Source of the DNA: Geotalea sp. SG265
Lineage (GTDB): Bacteria; Desulfobacterota; Desulfuromonadia; Geobacterales; Geobacteraceae
Reading direction: 5' to 3'
Assembly (NCBI RefSeq): GCF_022808985.1
Contig: NZ_JAKZFT010000017.1
Coordinates: 1 to 64,000 of the forward strand
Length of the DNA: 64,000 nt
In this document: positions 1 to 8,583 of the stretch, piece after piece
Layout: every line of letters begins with the position of its first letter
Numbering within the stretch: position 1 is the first letter of the stretch
The notes under the pieces: generated by a model
Seen by the model: the letters and a program-made list of their open reading frames with translations, nothing else
What the model was told of the DNA's origin: nothing
The model's database searches: none
Translations under genes and position numbers: made by a program

Positions 1-64
1 TCAGATTGTTCTTCAAACCCGCGCATACTTTTTCTCCAGCAATATCAAAGAATTATGCGCAGCA

Positions 65-1201
65 TCATAACATAAAACTGTACCTACTGGGGCTCAAATA
101 GTAATAGTTTTTCAAAGACCTGATATACTGAACTTCTTTCAATGTCGGCAGGCCTTCGGGGGCAGGAAGGTCGTATTCGACAACCAAGGTGCGGGTCTCA
201 GCGTTGTAGTCCAAGTCCCATTCCTTCGGGAAGTAATCTGGGTAAATGGAATTGCTGAGAACGGAGTCACAGTAATCGAGGACAGCGCCCTGGTCCTTTG
301 CCAGATAATCCTGATAATTTTTGTCTATGGCTGCATTAGTCAATTTTTGCTGCTCGTAAAACTTTTCCCTTCGCTGTTCCCACTCTTTCACTGCTTTTTC
401 ATGCTCAGCCCGAAGGTTTTCGCAGCTTTTCTCCCAGTAGGTTCTTCTGTTTTCGTTTTCGATTTTTATCCTTTCAACTGTTCTCGCCCAGTCTGCACGT
501 GTTGTGGCATTTCGGCTTTCAATTTGTCCCTTCCTAGCCTCCCATTTCATAAGCTCATTAGCATCCTCCTCGTCAAGCTTCTTACACTCAGTAGTATATG
601 CCGCATAGTCGCGTATGAAGAGTTCCTCTGCAACTTTAACCTTGCTGGCCTTGCGCGAAGTGAAAAACCGATCCAGAAAGCCAAAGGTTGGCTGATACTT
701 TTCAGCACTTTCTTTCGGAGGGGCAGGTCTAATTGCTGGCTTTGGTTTAGGCGGAACTTCCGATGGGTGCGGCTCAGCTGGTGTAGGTTGGCTTTCGGGT
801 GCTGGTATGAGTATAAGTTTCGGAGGAAGCTCGTTAAAGGAGCTTTTATCTTTGAGTTTGTTCCAATCTATGGCGTCATTTATGTAAAGGGTATGGTTGA
901 GGACGTTTTTTAAAGCCTCTATGGTCTTCTTAGCTTCAGTGTCTCTTTCAAGGGCTTCTTCTGCCCTTTCTTCCTTATATCGCTGTGCCTCTTCTTTTTC
1001 GGCCGCTCGTTGCATCGCAGCGCTCTGCCGCTCTTGAGCGCGAAGGTCTGCTTGTAGTTTACGTTGCCACTGCTCATCCCATTGCTGTTTCTGATACGCC
1101 GCCTTCTGCTCGACGACATATGGGTCTGAACCGCGGATATTTCGATACTTGCCCAATCCTTCGTGAGTTACTTCTACTTCCCACATCATTCGGTATGCCA
1201 T
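65..1201 (-). CDS. Coiled-coil protein resembling the N-terminal half of Mrr-type restriction endonucleases; nuclease domain missing
   Basis: This 378-residue protein is very rich in Lys, Glu, Arg and Gln, with long coiled-coil stretches (about 35-100 and 215-310) split by a Pro-rich linker (about 130-165). Its end, with a DYFPKEWDLDYNAETRTL-type block followed by LPTLKEVQYI, matches from memory the segment just before the catalytic domain in a family of Mrr-like (PF04471) restriction endonucleases. Here the reading frame ends about 20 residues later, in LSPSRYSFML, so no nuclease domain is present. It may be a truncated remnant or a stand-alone protein. The ATG at 1201 lies 13 bp from the stop of the upstream secreted protein, so the two may be cotranscribed. 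Family assignment is from recalled similarity only. Confidence 0.5.
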   Translation of the reverse strand: MAYRMMWEVEVTHEGLGKYRNIRGSDPYVVEQKAAYQKQQWDEQWQRKLQADLRAQERQSAAMQRAAEKEEAQRYKEERAEEALERDTEAKKTIEALKNVLNHTLYINDAIDWNKLKDKSSFNELPPKLILIPAPESQPTPAEPHPSEVPPKPKPAIRPAPPKESAEKYQPTFGFLDRFFTSRKASKVKVAEELFIRDYAAYTTECKKLDEEDANELMKWEARKGQIESRNATTRADWARTVERIKIENENRRTYWEKSCENLRAEHEKAVKEWEQRREKFYEQQKLTNAAIDKNYQDYLAKDQGAVLDYCDSVLSNSIYPDYFPKEWDLDYNAETRTLVVEYDLPAPEGLPTLKEVQYIRSLKNYYYLSPSRYSFML

Positions 1202-1214
1202 GGTATCCTTCCGG

Positions 1215-2408
1215 CTATTTAATAGTCAATCCATCAGTAGTTACCGTTCCATCTGTAATGCTCAAAGAACCGTCCAAAACAGTATCCCCAACAATCGTTG
1301 AATAGGTGCTATCAAACCCGCCTTGCAACGTGACAGAGATAGGTAGATTGCAGCTTAAGGTTTCAGTATAACTGATAGCCCAAAGGTTGAGAGTTGCTCC
1401 GCCTGCTGCGGCGTTATAGGCGCTTTGAATGCTCGAATAGTAATTGTTGGTGCCATCATTAATTTTAACCTGATGGGTGGCATCGTAATCAAAGGCTGCG
1501 GTTACGGTGGTGTCGGTATTCAGGGTCAGCAGACAATCCCCTGTCCCGCTGCATGCTCCGTTGGCCCAACCGGTGAATAATGAGTACGCGGAAGGCGCCG
1601 GGTGCAGTGTTACCTGTGTTCCTGTCGAGAACTGAGCATCGCAGCTGGTGTTACAGGCGATTCCCGCGGGCGTACTGGTGACAGTGCCGCTCCCTGTGCC
1701 GGAGAAAGCTATACTCAAGGTGTTGTTGGTCGGCTGTGATACGTCCACGAACTGGAAATACCGCCCTGCCAAAGAATAGACGTTCCCGTATTCGGTGGTA
1801 ACGCTAAGGTAATGGGTGCCATCATCCTTCGATATACCGGAACCGAAATCCTTGACGTTCCCTGCCTGAAAGTCCCTGTAGTCGATGCGAATCTTGCCGT
1901 CGGCAAAAAGCACGACTTCGAAATCGTTCAAGAGAGTGCTTCCCTCGTCGGTGAAGGTCTCCGTCTGCCACTCGATGACCACACGTTCCGGATTGCTCTT
2001 ATGTTGGATAAAAACCCCGCCAGCGGCATAGGATGACAGGTCGCTGTTCCAAGCAGAGATGACCGGTCCTTTCCCGGCTAAGGGCAAGCTGAAGGAATAG
2101 GCTGAACCGGCATAGCCAAACCAGATATTGCCGTTCGTGTCTACGGCAATCTGGCTGTATGGTTGGCGGTAGAAGGTGAACCCCGAGAATGAGGCTGGGA
2201 GGGTGTAGGTCAGGTAGGCATCGTCGCCGAATACGGCATCGTAATCGGCGGTGGGAGCCTGCGGCAGCACGGCATCGGTGCCGTCCCATGCTTCTGAGGA
2301 GGTGACTTCGGTTAACTGGTATATGCCATCTGTGGCGGCAAAGGCAAGGTCAGCGACTGTCAGAACCGAACAAAGGATCAATGCCACAACCCCAAAAATA
2401 CTCTTCAT
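1215..2408 (-). CDS. Secreted protein with InlB-type repeat domain
   Basis: I start this gene at the ATG at 2408, not the upstream in-frame start at 2471. It has a good ribosome site (gtgaggaataac) and begins directly with a signal peptide (MKSIFGVVALILCSVLTVADLAFA). The mature part has an N-terminal beta-rich domain, then a GSGTVTSTPAGIACNTSC-type unit with CxxxxCxAQF and FTGWANGACSG, typical of divergent InlB B-repeat domains of secreted Geobacter proteins. It ends in a beta-rich tail with TLQGGFDSTYS and GTVTTDGLTIK. About 397 residues, probably exported by Sec. Substrate and partner are unknown. A perfect 16-bp A/T palindrome lies upstream at 2489-2504. The gene is followed closely by the truncated Mrr-like protein. 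Confidence 0.7.
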   Translation of the reverse strand: MKSIFGVVALILCSVLTVADLAFAATDGIYQLTEVTSSEAWDGTDAVLPQAPTADYDAVFGDDAYLTYTLPASFSGFTFYRQPYSQIAVDTNGNIWFGYAGSAYSFSLPLAGKGPVISAWNSDLSSYAAGGVFIQHKSNPERVVIEWQTETFTDEGSTLLNDFEVVLFADGKIRIDYRDFQAGNVKDFGSGISKDDGTHYLSVTTEYGNVYSLAGRYFQFVDVSQPTNNTLSIAFSGTGSGTVTSTPAGIACNTSCDAQFSTGTQVTLHPAPSAYSLFTGWANGACSGTGDCLLTLNTDTTVTAAFDYDATHQVKINDGTNNYYSSIQSAYNAAAGGATLNLWAISYTETLSCNLPISVTLQGGFDSTYSTIVGDTVLDGSLSITDGTVTTDGLTIK

Positions 2409-2504
2409 GTTATTCCTCACCGAATTTGATGACATATGGAATCGCTGATTACGCCATGCGTAGGCTTTCACAACAAAACCAACTCGATATTTTTTTAAAA
2501 AAAT

Positions 2505-2840
2505 CTATAAATCATTATCGACCATCGAATAAATATCAACCAAGCTTCGCTTCTCTAACCCTATTAACTTTTTACCTTTTCGCCTAGCGAGGTTTAACAA
2601 ACATGACCTAAGTTCTTGTTCAAATGTTTGCTGACTTCTTTCAAAGGAGCTGGTTCCATTTGTTAAAAATTGTTTTCCAAATATCAATTGATAACCATTC
2701 TTATCCCAAAATTTGAAGTCGGTTGACAGAATATCTAAAAACTCTTCAATTAAAATCTTGAGATTGATTTCATCGTTTATCAACTTAATATCACCAGTCT
2801 CAATTTCTAACACAAAAACAGGGAATAGGATTGGACTCAT
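2505..2840 (-). CDS. Small acidic protein, candidate immunity protein for the RHS toxin
   Basis: This 111-residue protein has no signal peptide and no family I recognise. The start at 2840 is chosen because aaggagggtggtagcc precedes it, and this ribosome site lies inside the last codons of the RHS gene. The RHS stop codon is at 2843-2845, so the ATG follows the stop by two bases. Tight coupling of a small cytosolic orphan to the variable 3' end of an RHS gene is the typical arrangement of toxin and immunity genes in polymorphic toxin systems. The immunity role is inferred from position alone. The sequence is fairly rich in Leu, Ile and Asp/Glu (for example NDEINLKILIEEFLDIL). Confidence 0.55.
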   Translation of the reverse strand: MSPILFPVFVLEIETGDIKLINDEINLKILIEEFLDILSTDFKFWDKNGYQLIFGKQFLTNGTSSFERSQQTFEQELRSCLLNLARRKGKKLIGLEKRSLVDIYSMVDNDL

Positions 2841-2842
2841 GG

Positions 2843-5800
2843 CTACCACCCTCCTTCCCATGGCCTGTGTTTTCCAATTCCCGGTCTTCTATGAAAATGG
2901 GGTAAATTTCTGCCAGCTCCCGGATAATTACCTCTCGGGAGTCTATGCCAACCTGTCCTAAAGTCATCTGACCACTTCTTTTCAAACCCTTTTGCATTAG
3001 GCATCCATCGCCAGCCAGTAAAGGCAGGCCCTACAGTTAGGCATACCAAGGAACCTCCAATCGCGGCTCCTCCTATGGCATTCTCACATGGATCATTATG
3101 AGGGTTCACATGGCAGCGAGTAACGGGGTTTGTGTCATTTATCCCGCCACCCGGAGTTCTCGGGTCTAAACCTTCGGGGTCAGTCCAATTTTGGGGGTCA
3201 TTGTCGGTGTAATTATAAACATTTACCCCGCCTTCAAAACCAATGGGGTCTTTTTGGATAAATCTGCCTTCTACCGGATCATAGTACCTTGCCCTGTAGT
3301 AGAAAAGCCCTGTCTCTGGGTCTCTTTCCCTAGATGTGTATTGATAGTTGTTCTGGAAGCTCGTCGTGGGTCGCGTATTGCCGAACGAATCATAGGTGTA
3401 GCGCTGGACAACGTTCCTGCTGACGTCGGTGATGGCGGTAACGCTGCCAAGGCCGTCGGCGTGATAAAAGTAGAACTGGCCGTTTCTTTCCAAAACCAAC
3501 GGCTCATCATTGCCGGGGCCATGGATGTAACGGTTCGTGGTGGTTGTGGTGCCATCATTTGTGATTTCGATGGCAATGTCTTCGTCATCGTAGACATAGG
3601 TGGTCGTGGTGGTCTTGGTGACACCATCGATAATGCTGGTGAGGCTCTTCTCGATTCTCCTGCCGAACGGGTCGTATTTGAAGGTGATGGTCCGCTTCTC
3701 TGTTCCCTTGATGCGCTCCATCTTGGCCAGTCGGTTCTCGTAATCCCAGCTTAGCGTCCAGTTCTTGTCAGGGTTAGCGGTCGTTCTCGTTAGCTGGTTG
3801 CCGTTGTTATCGTAGGTGTAGGTGTACTGCCGCCCTTTGGTCATACGGTTGGCTGCGTCGTGCTGGTAACTCGTGTCTCGTGGACCGGGGCCGCTGAGAC
3901 GATTCCCCACGGCATCATAGGTGAAGTTTTCCGCTCCCCTGGGAGTGACCGCCTGGAGGATGCGGTAGGTGCTGTCGTAGGTGTAGGTTTCACTGCTGGT
4001 GCCGGTCTTGGCGGTGCGGTTGCCGACGTTGTCGAGGGTGTAACCGGCGCTGGTGACAACTGAGCTGTCGGAGCGGAGGTGAGTGAGGCCGGTAAGCCTC
4101 CCGCTATCGTCGTAGCTGTAGGTGGCGGTTATCTGGTTAGGGTAGGCGAGCGAGGTTCTTCGGTTGTTCAGGTCGTAACCGAAGGTGAAGAGTCCGGCAG
4201 GGGTGGTCATGGTGGCCAAGCTGCTGCCGTCGTCATAAGTATAGTTGATGATACGCTCGTTGGCGGTACCCGGCTGTAGGGCCAGCTTGGTTCGATTGCC
4301 GTTACCGTCGTAGTCGTAATTTATAGAGTAACCGCGATTATCCGTTGCAGTTTTAATGCGGTTTGCGCCGTCATAAGTAAAGGTGTAGGAAATATTGGCA
4401 TTGGTGGCTGTCAAGATGTTGTTCCGGCTGTCGTAAGTGTAGCTTTCCGTGGTGGTATCGGGATAAGTCTTTTGAGTGAGTCTTTGCAGGTTATCGTAGG
4501 TATAGCTGGTTGTGGCGTTGTTGGCATCGGTCTTCGAGGATGGACTTGGCGTTACACCGTAAGCAAAGCTGGTTGTCTTGGTGAGCGGATCGGCTTCTGT
4601 TGTCAGTCGCCCAAGCTTGTCGTAAGTCCAGCTTGTCTTCTGGGTCTTGGCATCGGTAAGTGCAGTCAACTGATCAACGCCGGTACAGGCAGGGCACCCG
4701 GCAATGCCATAGGTGAAGCTGGTAATGTTATTCAGGGCATCCTTGACGCTGGTAAGCTGCTCCTGGAAATCGTAGGTATATGTCGTGACCTTGTTATTGG
4801 CATCGGTCTGGGTGGCCGGATTGCCGTTCTTGTCGTAGGTGTAGGTGGTGACCTTGTTGAGCGGATCGGTGACAGTGGCCAGTCTGTTCCTGCTGTCATA
4901 GGTATAGGTCGTGACCTTGTTGGCGGCATCGGTCATGGTGAGGATATTGCCGTCTGCGTCATAGGTGAACTGGATGATCCCAGTAGTCGGCAGGGTTATG
5001 GAGGTCAGATTATTGGTTGCGGCGTCATAGGCGAGCGTCGTCACCTTGTTCCGTGCATCGGTGATGGTGGTAAGATTCCCTTTGCTGTCGTAGCCATACT
5101 GGGTGAGTGCTCCACTCGGGTCTGTGGTGGTGAGGAGGTTCCCCTTAGCATCGTAGGTATTGGTGGTGTTCCCCGGTGCGCCGGTTATGGTTAGTACCTG
5201 GTTTAAGCTGTTGTAGGTGTAGGTGGTAGTCTGGTTGAGCGGGTCTTTCAGGGTCAGGATGTTTCCCTTGGCATCGTAAGTATAGGTGGTGGTGCCGATG
5301 CCCGGTTCGGTTTTGGTGAGCATGTTCCCCTGGTTGTCGTAGGTGTAGCTGGTGGTGTTATTGAGAGGGTCGGTCTTGCTCTTGATGGTTTCGGTCAGGG
5401 TGTCGTAGACGTAGGTCCAGCCGTTGCCGTCCTTTTCGGTGAAGACGAGCTGTTTCGGTGGAAGCACGATGACCGGGTATGGATCAGGTATCTTGCCGGT
5501 GTTGGCGGCTGGAGCAGGGAAACCGTAACTGCGGCTCTTTCCGACCGGGTCGGTTGTGGAAGACATACGGTTGTTGGTGTCGTAGCTGTAGCTGACGCCG
5601 TTATTCTCCGGGTCGGCTTTAGTGGCCATGAGGCCGTTGGTGCCGTAGGTGTAGACCCATTGGCCGGTATCCGGATGGGTAACGCTGGTCAGGCTGCCGC
5701 TGGTGTAGGTGAAGGTGTAGACGTTATTCTTCGGATCTGTGACGGTGTAGAGCTTACCGTTGCCGTCGTATGCAAAGGTGGCGATTCGCCCGTTCGGGTC

Positions 5801-6733
5801 GGTGACGCTGGCCAGTTTGCCGCTGGTGTAGGTAAGGGTGAGCGTGTTGCCGTTGCAGTCAACGATAGTTGTGGCCGTTCCAGCAGTGTCGAAGTTGCGC
5901 TTTAGGCCATCCTTCTCGGTGATAGTGAAGGTGTTGTCGCCATTCTTGGCCAGGGTTGAGAAATCTCCTCTTGGCGAGATGTAGGTGCCGTTGTAGTTGT
6001 TGTAGATACGGCGCGTTCCCTGATACCAGAAGACCTTGCTGTTTCCAGCCCCGTTTTGCAGGGACATTTCATAACTATGGCTCCAACCGTTGCCGATAGC
6101 GCTCGGGGCAAACTGGATGCTGCGGTAATAAAGGGAAACATTGAGGGCAAGCGGTTGGGTGCTTTTGGTGGCGAAGAGTTCCTGCCCATGGGAAAGACGA
6201 CCACTCTGCATGTTGACGGTGGAGTTGCCGCACTGCTCCATGGGCGGCCTGTTGGCATCGCCGCCTTTACAATCAGGAGTCGGAGGGAGAACAAAGCCTT
6301 CCTTGAACACATCGGTATAAACCTGTCCGGTCGCGTAGCTTGACATGCTTTTGCCATCAATGGTGCCGTTGTAGTAACTGTTGATCGCGACAATGTGCGT
6401 CCCTTCCTTGTTACGGAAAACCTTGTATCCGGCACTTTTCCAATAATTTATAAGCGATGCCGGAGACATCTGATCATCGCCGTATGATGCCTCCGATGTG
6501 ACTGTGGGGTCACTGCACTGGACCATGGTATCGACATAATGAGTTATTGTGTTGTCATTCATGCCTTCAGGGACACATTGGTCTGCAACCATTTCTATGC
6601 CGAAAGAGGTGACACCCCCAAAAGAATTGCAGGCGGTGGCTGCTAGGCAACTAGAAGACTGAAAAACGGTCAGGACAAAAAGAGCAGGCCATACAATCCA
6701 ATAGCAGGCAGAATTAAATATTCTTCTCAGCAT
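2843..6733 (-). CDS. RHS/YD-repeat protein with Sec signal and variable C-terminal tip
   Basis: A 1296-residue protein. Residues 1-33 form a signal peptide ending in SSSCLAATA. A secreted N-terminal region follows, then a DUF6531-like segment (LNVSLYYRS, NGWSHSYEMSL, about 190-225). A long array of YD repeats of the form TYTYDxxGNLTTxTD fills most of residues 280-1070. The RHS core (YHADGLGSVTAITD, YDSFGNTR, RERDPETGLFYYRARYYDP) ends near residue 1185 at NWTDPEGLDP, the usual boundary with the toxin tip. The last roughly 100 residues are not recognised; they carry His/Arg/Trp-rich motifs (LPHFHRRPG, GKHRPWE). No type VI secretion genes are visible and the Sec signal suggests surface display. 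The ribosome site is aaggagtcaaaataa before the ATG. A candidate immunity gene follows directly. Confidence 0.88.
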   Translation of the reverse strand: MLRRIFNSACYWIVWPALFVLTVFQSSSCLAATACNSFGGVTSFGIEMVADQCVPEGMNDNTITHYVDTMVQCSDPTVTSEASYGDDQMSPASLINYWKSAGYKVFRNKEGTHIVAINSYYNGTIDGKSMSSYATGQVYTDVFKEGFVLPPTPDCKGGDANRPPMEQCGNSTVNMQSGRLSHGQELFATKSTQPLALNVSLYYRSIQFAPSAIGNGWSHSYEMSLQNGAGNSKVFWYQGTRRIYNNYNGTYISPRGDFSTLAKNGDNTFTITEKDGLKRNFDTAGTATTIVDCNGNTLTLTYTSGKLASVTDPNGRIATFAYDGNGKLYTVTDPKNNVYTFTYTSGSLTSVTHPDTGQWVYTYGTNGLMATKADPENNGVSYSYDTNNRMSSTTDPVGKSRSYGFPAPAANTGKIPDPYPVIVLPPKQLVFTEKDGNGWTYVYDTLTETIKSKTDPLNNTTSYTYDNQGNMLTKTEPGIGTTTYTYDAKGNILTLKDPLNQTTTYTYNSLNQVLTITGAPGNTTNTYDAKGNLLTTTDPSGALTQYGYDSKGNLTTITDARNKVTTLAYDAATNNLTSITLPTTGIIQFTYDADGNILTMTDAANKVTTYTYDSRNRLATVTDPLNKVTTYTYDKNGNPATQTDANNKVTTYTYDFQEQLTSVKDALNNITSFTYGIAGCPACTGVDQLTALTDAKTQKTSWTYDKLGRLTTEADPLTKTTSFAYGVTPSPSSKTDANNATTSYTYDNLQRLTQKTYPDTTTESYTYDSRNNILTATNANISYTFTYDGANRIKTATDNRGYSINYDYDGNGNRTKLALQPGTANERIINYTYDDGSSLATMTTPAGLFTFGYDLNNRRTSLAYPNQITATYSYDDSGRLTGLTHLRSDSSVVTSAGYTLDNVGNRTAKTGTSSETYTYDSTYRILQAVTPRGAENFTYDAVGNRLSGPGPRDTSYQHDAANRMTKGRQYTYTYDNNGNQLTRTTANPDKNWTLSWDYENRLAKMERIKGTEKRTITFKYDPFGRRIEKSLTSIIDGVTKTTTTTYVYDDEDIAIEITNDGTTTTTNRYIHGPGNDEPLVLERNGQFYFYHADGLGSVTAITDVSRNVVQRYTYDSFGNTRPTTSFQNNYQYTSRERDPETGLFYYRARYYDPVEGRFIQKDPIGFEGGVNVYNYTDNDPQNWTDPEGLDPRTPGGGINDTNPVTRCHVNPHNDPCENAIGGAAIGGSLVCLTVGPAFTGWRWMPNAKGFEKKWSDDFRTGWHRLPRGNYPGAGRNLPHFHRRPGIGKHRPWEGGW

Positions 6734-6767
6734 TTATTTTGACTCCTTGAATAATTCGCAAGGTGGC

Positions 6768-6836
6768 GTGCCACAACTGGCACAAATTACAGAGAGGTGT
6801 AAAAAAATTTTACAGGTGTAAAAATTTTTTACACCT
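6768..6836 (-). promoter_or_regulatory. Tandem palindromes upstream of the RHS gene, candidate operator
   Basis: Positions 6814-6836 form a perfect inverted repeat with 11-bp arms (AGGTGTAAAAA) around one T. A second, overlapping copy of the left arm begins at 6795 (AGGTGTAAAAAAATTTTACA). A third inverted repeat, GTGCCA-4-TGGCAC, lies at 6768-6783. They are 35-105 bp upstream of the RHS start and look like binding sites of a dimeric regulator. No regulator gene is adjacent, so the partner is unknown. Confidence 0.45.
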
Positions 6837-7158
6837 AATTGATTTTATTACATAAATTTGTGCCAATATATTAGGTTTGGGAGGAGCTTTTCAACTTGTT
6901 TATGAATATAATCATCTAATGAGGAAGGTTTGGACTGCGGAAGAAAGTTAGAAACGGGGGAATATTCAATAATTGAGAAAATGGAGATTCTAGACGATTG
7001 GTTATACGATGCAGGTATATTGTACTGACTTGCAGGGGAAGAATAACATCCCGTCCGCCTTCGTTTAGTGCAGAAATGAGCTTCCAAATGCGGATACAGG
7101 TTGCGCTTTTGTCGGACCGGCGCAATACTCACACTCACAGGATGAACGGAGGTATGCA
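6837..7158. other. Non-coding gap between RHS promoter and MNT gene
   Basis: I see no supported gene in this A/T-rich stretch. Two overlapping minus-strand frames of 69 and 103 codons have no ribosome site, no recognisable domain and odd composition. The promoter for the plus-strand MNT gene should lie here, but no convincing -35/-10 pair was found. Confidence 0.4.
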
Positions 7159-7428
7159 ATGGCCTTCAATCAGGCACAGTTGGATAAAATTACGGCCCTT
7201 GCCAAAAGCTACGGTGCAACTCGCCTGATCCTTTTTGGTAGCGCCCACGAACATCCCGAAGCTGCAAGAGATATTGATCTTGCCTGTGATGGTGTCCCTG
7301 GCTGGAAGTTGTACGAGCTTGCTGCCCGCCTCGAGGATGAGATTAATGTCCCGCTTGATCTGATTCCGCTCACTCCCCCCAATCGTTTCACCCAAATGAT
7401 AGAACGCAGAGGAAGGCGGCTGATATGA
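7159..7428 (+). CDS. MNT-type nucleotidyltransferase (MntA-like antitoxin family)
   Basis: An 89-residue protein of the minimal nucleotidyltransferase fold. It has the signature GS-x9-DxD (LILFGSAHEHP then RDIDLACDG) near residues 26-42, and an acidic third position could be supplied by PLDLIPL near residue 70. Members of this family usually pair with a HEPN-domain toxin, which they AMPylate in MntA/HepT systems. The start is supported by acggaggtatgca before the ATG. The stop overlaps the ATG of the next frame (ATGA at 7425-7428), as expected for such an operon, but that partner frame is broken after 11 codons. The gene may therefore be an orphan antitoxin. Catalytic residues look intact. 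Confidence 0.75.
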   Translation: MAFNQAQLDKITALAKSYGATRLILFGSAHEHPEAARDIDLACDGVPGWKLYELAARLEDEINVPLDLIPLTPPNRFTQMIERRGRRLI

Positions 7429-7549
7429 CACTGGAAGCTGTGCGAAGAAACCAGCATTGAGCTGGAATGATGGGAACACCTTTCAGGAAGCCGTCTCGCT
7501 ACTCAATGATCTTACGCAGAGAACCGACTGTCTAAGCGTGACTGGATTG
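7425..7549 (+). pseudogene. Remnant of a gene translationally coupled to the MNT protein (probable HEPN partner)
   Basis: An ATG at 7425 overlaps the MNT stop codon, giving the frame MTLEAVRRNQH and then a TGA at 7458-7460. Further along, another frame reads FQEAVSLLNDLTQRTD before a stop, which looks helical and could belong to the same lost protein. Position and ATGA coupling are what is expected of a HEPN toxin gene, but the surviving sequence is too short to prove the family. Frameshift or decay is the simplest reading. Confidence 0.35.
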
Positions 7550-8002
7550 ACGGTATAGCCTTTGGACAAGATGCTCATGGAAAATCTTTGTGGCCCACTG
7601 GCAGCAAGCGCACATGGTGTCAAAATAACCAGAAAAAAGACTCTTGACTTTCATTAAAGAGAGGCAGAAAATATCCCCATATTCTCTACGACTCCCGATT
7701 TTTGGGACCATATTCACCGGCTACGCCCCGGTGTCTTAACGCTCCGATGGCAAGGAGAAAACGTCAGTGACGGTATGAAGTGGCGACCTTCTTGAAAGGT
7801 TTAAAAAAGCTGCCCGCCGATCACGGAGAACGAGGGCCTGAAGGGTCTCACGCCGGTACCAGGGTGGACTCATGATGACCCGGAACCAGGCGAAGGGTTG
7901 TTCCAACCTTCCCGACTCCACACTGTTCAGCATCTTGCTGAACCCCTTCAATGCGAGGCTGCAACTCTCGTTGCGCCCGCCACACGAATGAGGCAAACGG
8001 CC

Positions 8003-8036
8003 CCCCTTGCGCCTACGGTACAAGGGGCTTTTTATT
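8003..8036 (+). terminator. Terminator-like hairpin
   Basis: CCCCTTG at 8003-8009 pairs with CAAGGGG at 8021-8027 across an 11-base loop and is followed by CTTTTTATT. It could end a transcript of the MNT remnant region. Confidence 0.5.
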
Positions 8037-8174
8037 GCCTTACATTCCTTCACCAATTCCTGTGACAACCACACTGTTCCCGTGGGACAGAGAGCAGCAG
8101 GTGCTGACTCTACGCACGTCTGTATAGGGACGCCGGGATCAGAGAAACACCTGCTGCAATGGTGAAGCGCCTTT

Positions 8175-8218
8175 CTTCCGCGTCACTTGCGCGGTTTTTA
8201 CCGCAAGTGACGCGGAAG
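8175..8218. repeat. Long perfect inverted repeat, 17-bp arms
   Basis: CTTCCGCGTCACTTGCG at 8175-8191 is repeated in inverse complement at 8202-8218 around a 10-base loop containing TTTTTA. There is no T-run after it in either direction, so it is not a standard terminator. It sits about 370 bp upstream of a tyrosine recombinase gene and could be a recombination or protein-binding site. Confidence 0.7.
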
Positions 8219-8228
8219 GATTTTACAT

Positions 8229-8583
8229 AAAATCCAGCCATCTCCACCCCACTTTCCCCAATGACGTGCCAGTGACGGAATTTGCATTCCGGCATTGGCG
8301 GCCCCGCCAGGGGCCTATGGCGAAAGCTATCCCACCACCATCCCTCCATCGTGCGATGAATTCCCCAGGGATCATCGGCACTGTCCACTTCACCCTGTCG
8401 GCCTTCGACAGGCACACTGGCGGAGCAGACGCTCTTACCCAGGTGCAGCCGTGGAGAAGACCTGTCACCCCGACTGCCAAGGCATCGTCGGTGTCAGATC
8501 GCCCTACCCTTCACGGGTAAGGAGGACGCCTACACTCAACCGGATTCGGCGCACACGAGCGCCACTACAAGGAGGGTGAGACT
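8229..8583 (+). promoter_or_regulatory. Non-coding leader of the recombinase gene with several hairpins
   Basis: This 355-base stretch precedes the recombinase and ends in its strong ribosome site (aaggagggtgagact). Plus-strand frames of 84 and 94 codons overlap here, but they are Pro/Arg-rich and have no credible start. Several short hairpins are visible: GCCCC-4-GGGGC near 8300, CCTGTCG-5-CGACAGG near 8395, and ACCC-5-GGGT near 8510. It may be a structured 5' leader or a set of recombinase sites. Confidence 0.35.

Larger units (their letters stand above)
7550..8228. other. Non-coding stretch upstream of the recombinase leader
   Basis: No supported coding sequence. Frames of 61-112 codons on the minus strand lack ribosome sites and recognisable domains. 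The stretch contains a terminator-like hairpin (8003-8036) and a long inverted repeat (8175-8218), both listed separately. It is probably decayed island DNA. Confidence 0.4.

Noticed and set aside
6744-6785. Sigma-54 promoter upstream of the RHS gene (TGGCAC ... TTGC on the minus strand)
   Set aside because: The spacing between the two elements is six instead of the required five bases, which normally abolishes activity.
6848-7159. Minus-strand frame of 103 codons between RHS and MNT
   Set aside because: No ribosome site, no domain, and it overlaps another frame of similar quality.
8266-8579. Plus-strand frames of 84 and 94 codons before the recombinase
   Set aside because: They overlap in different frames, have no ribosome site and are low-complexity Pro/Arg-rich; the region is better explained as structured leader.
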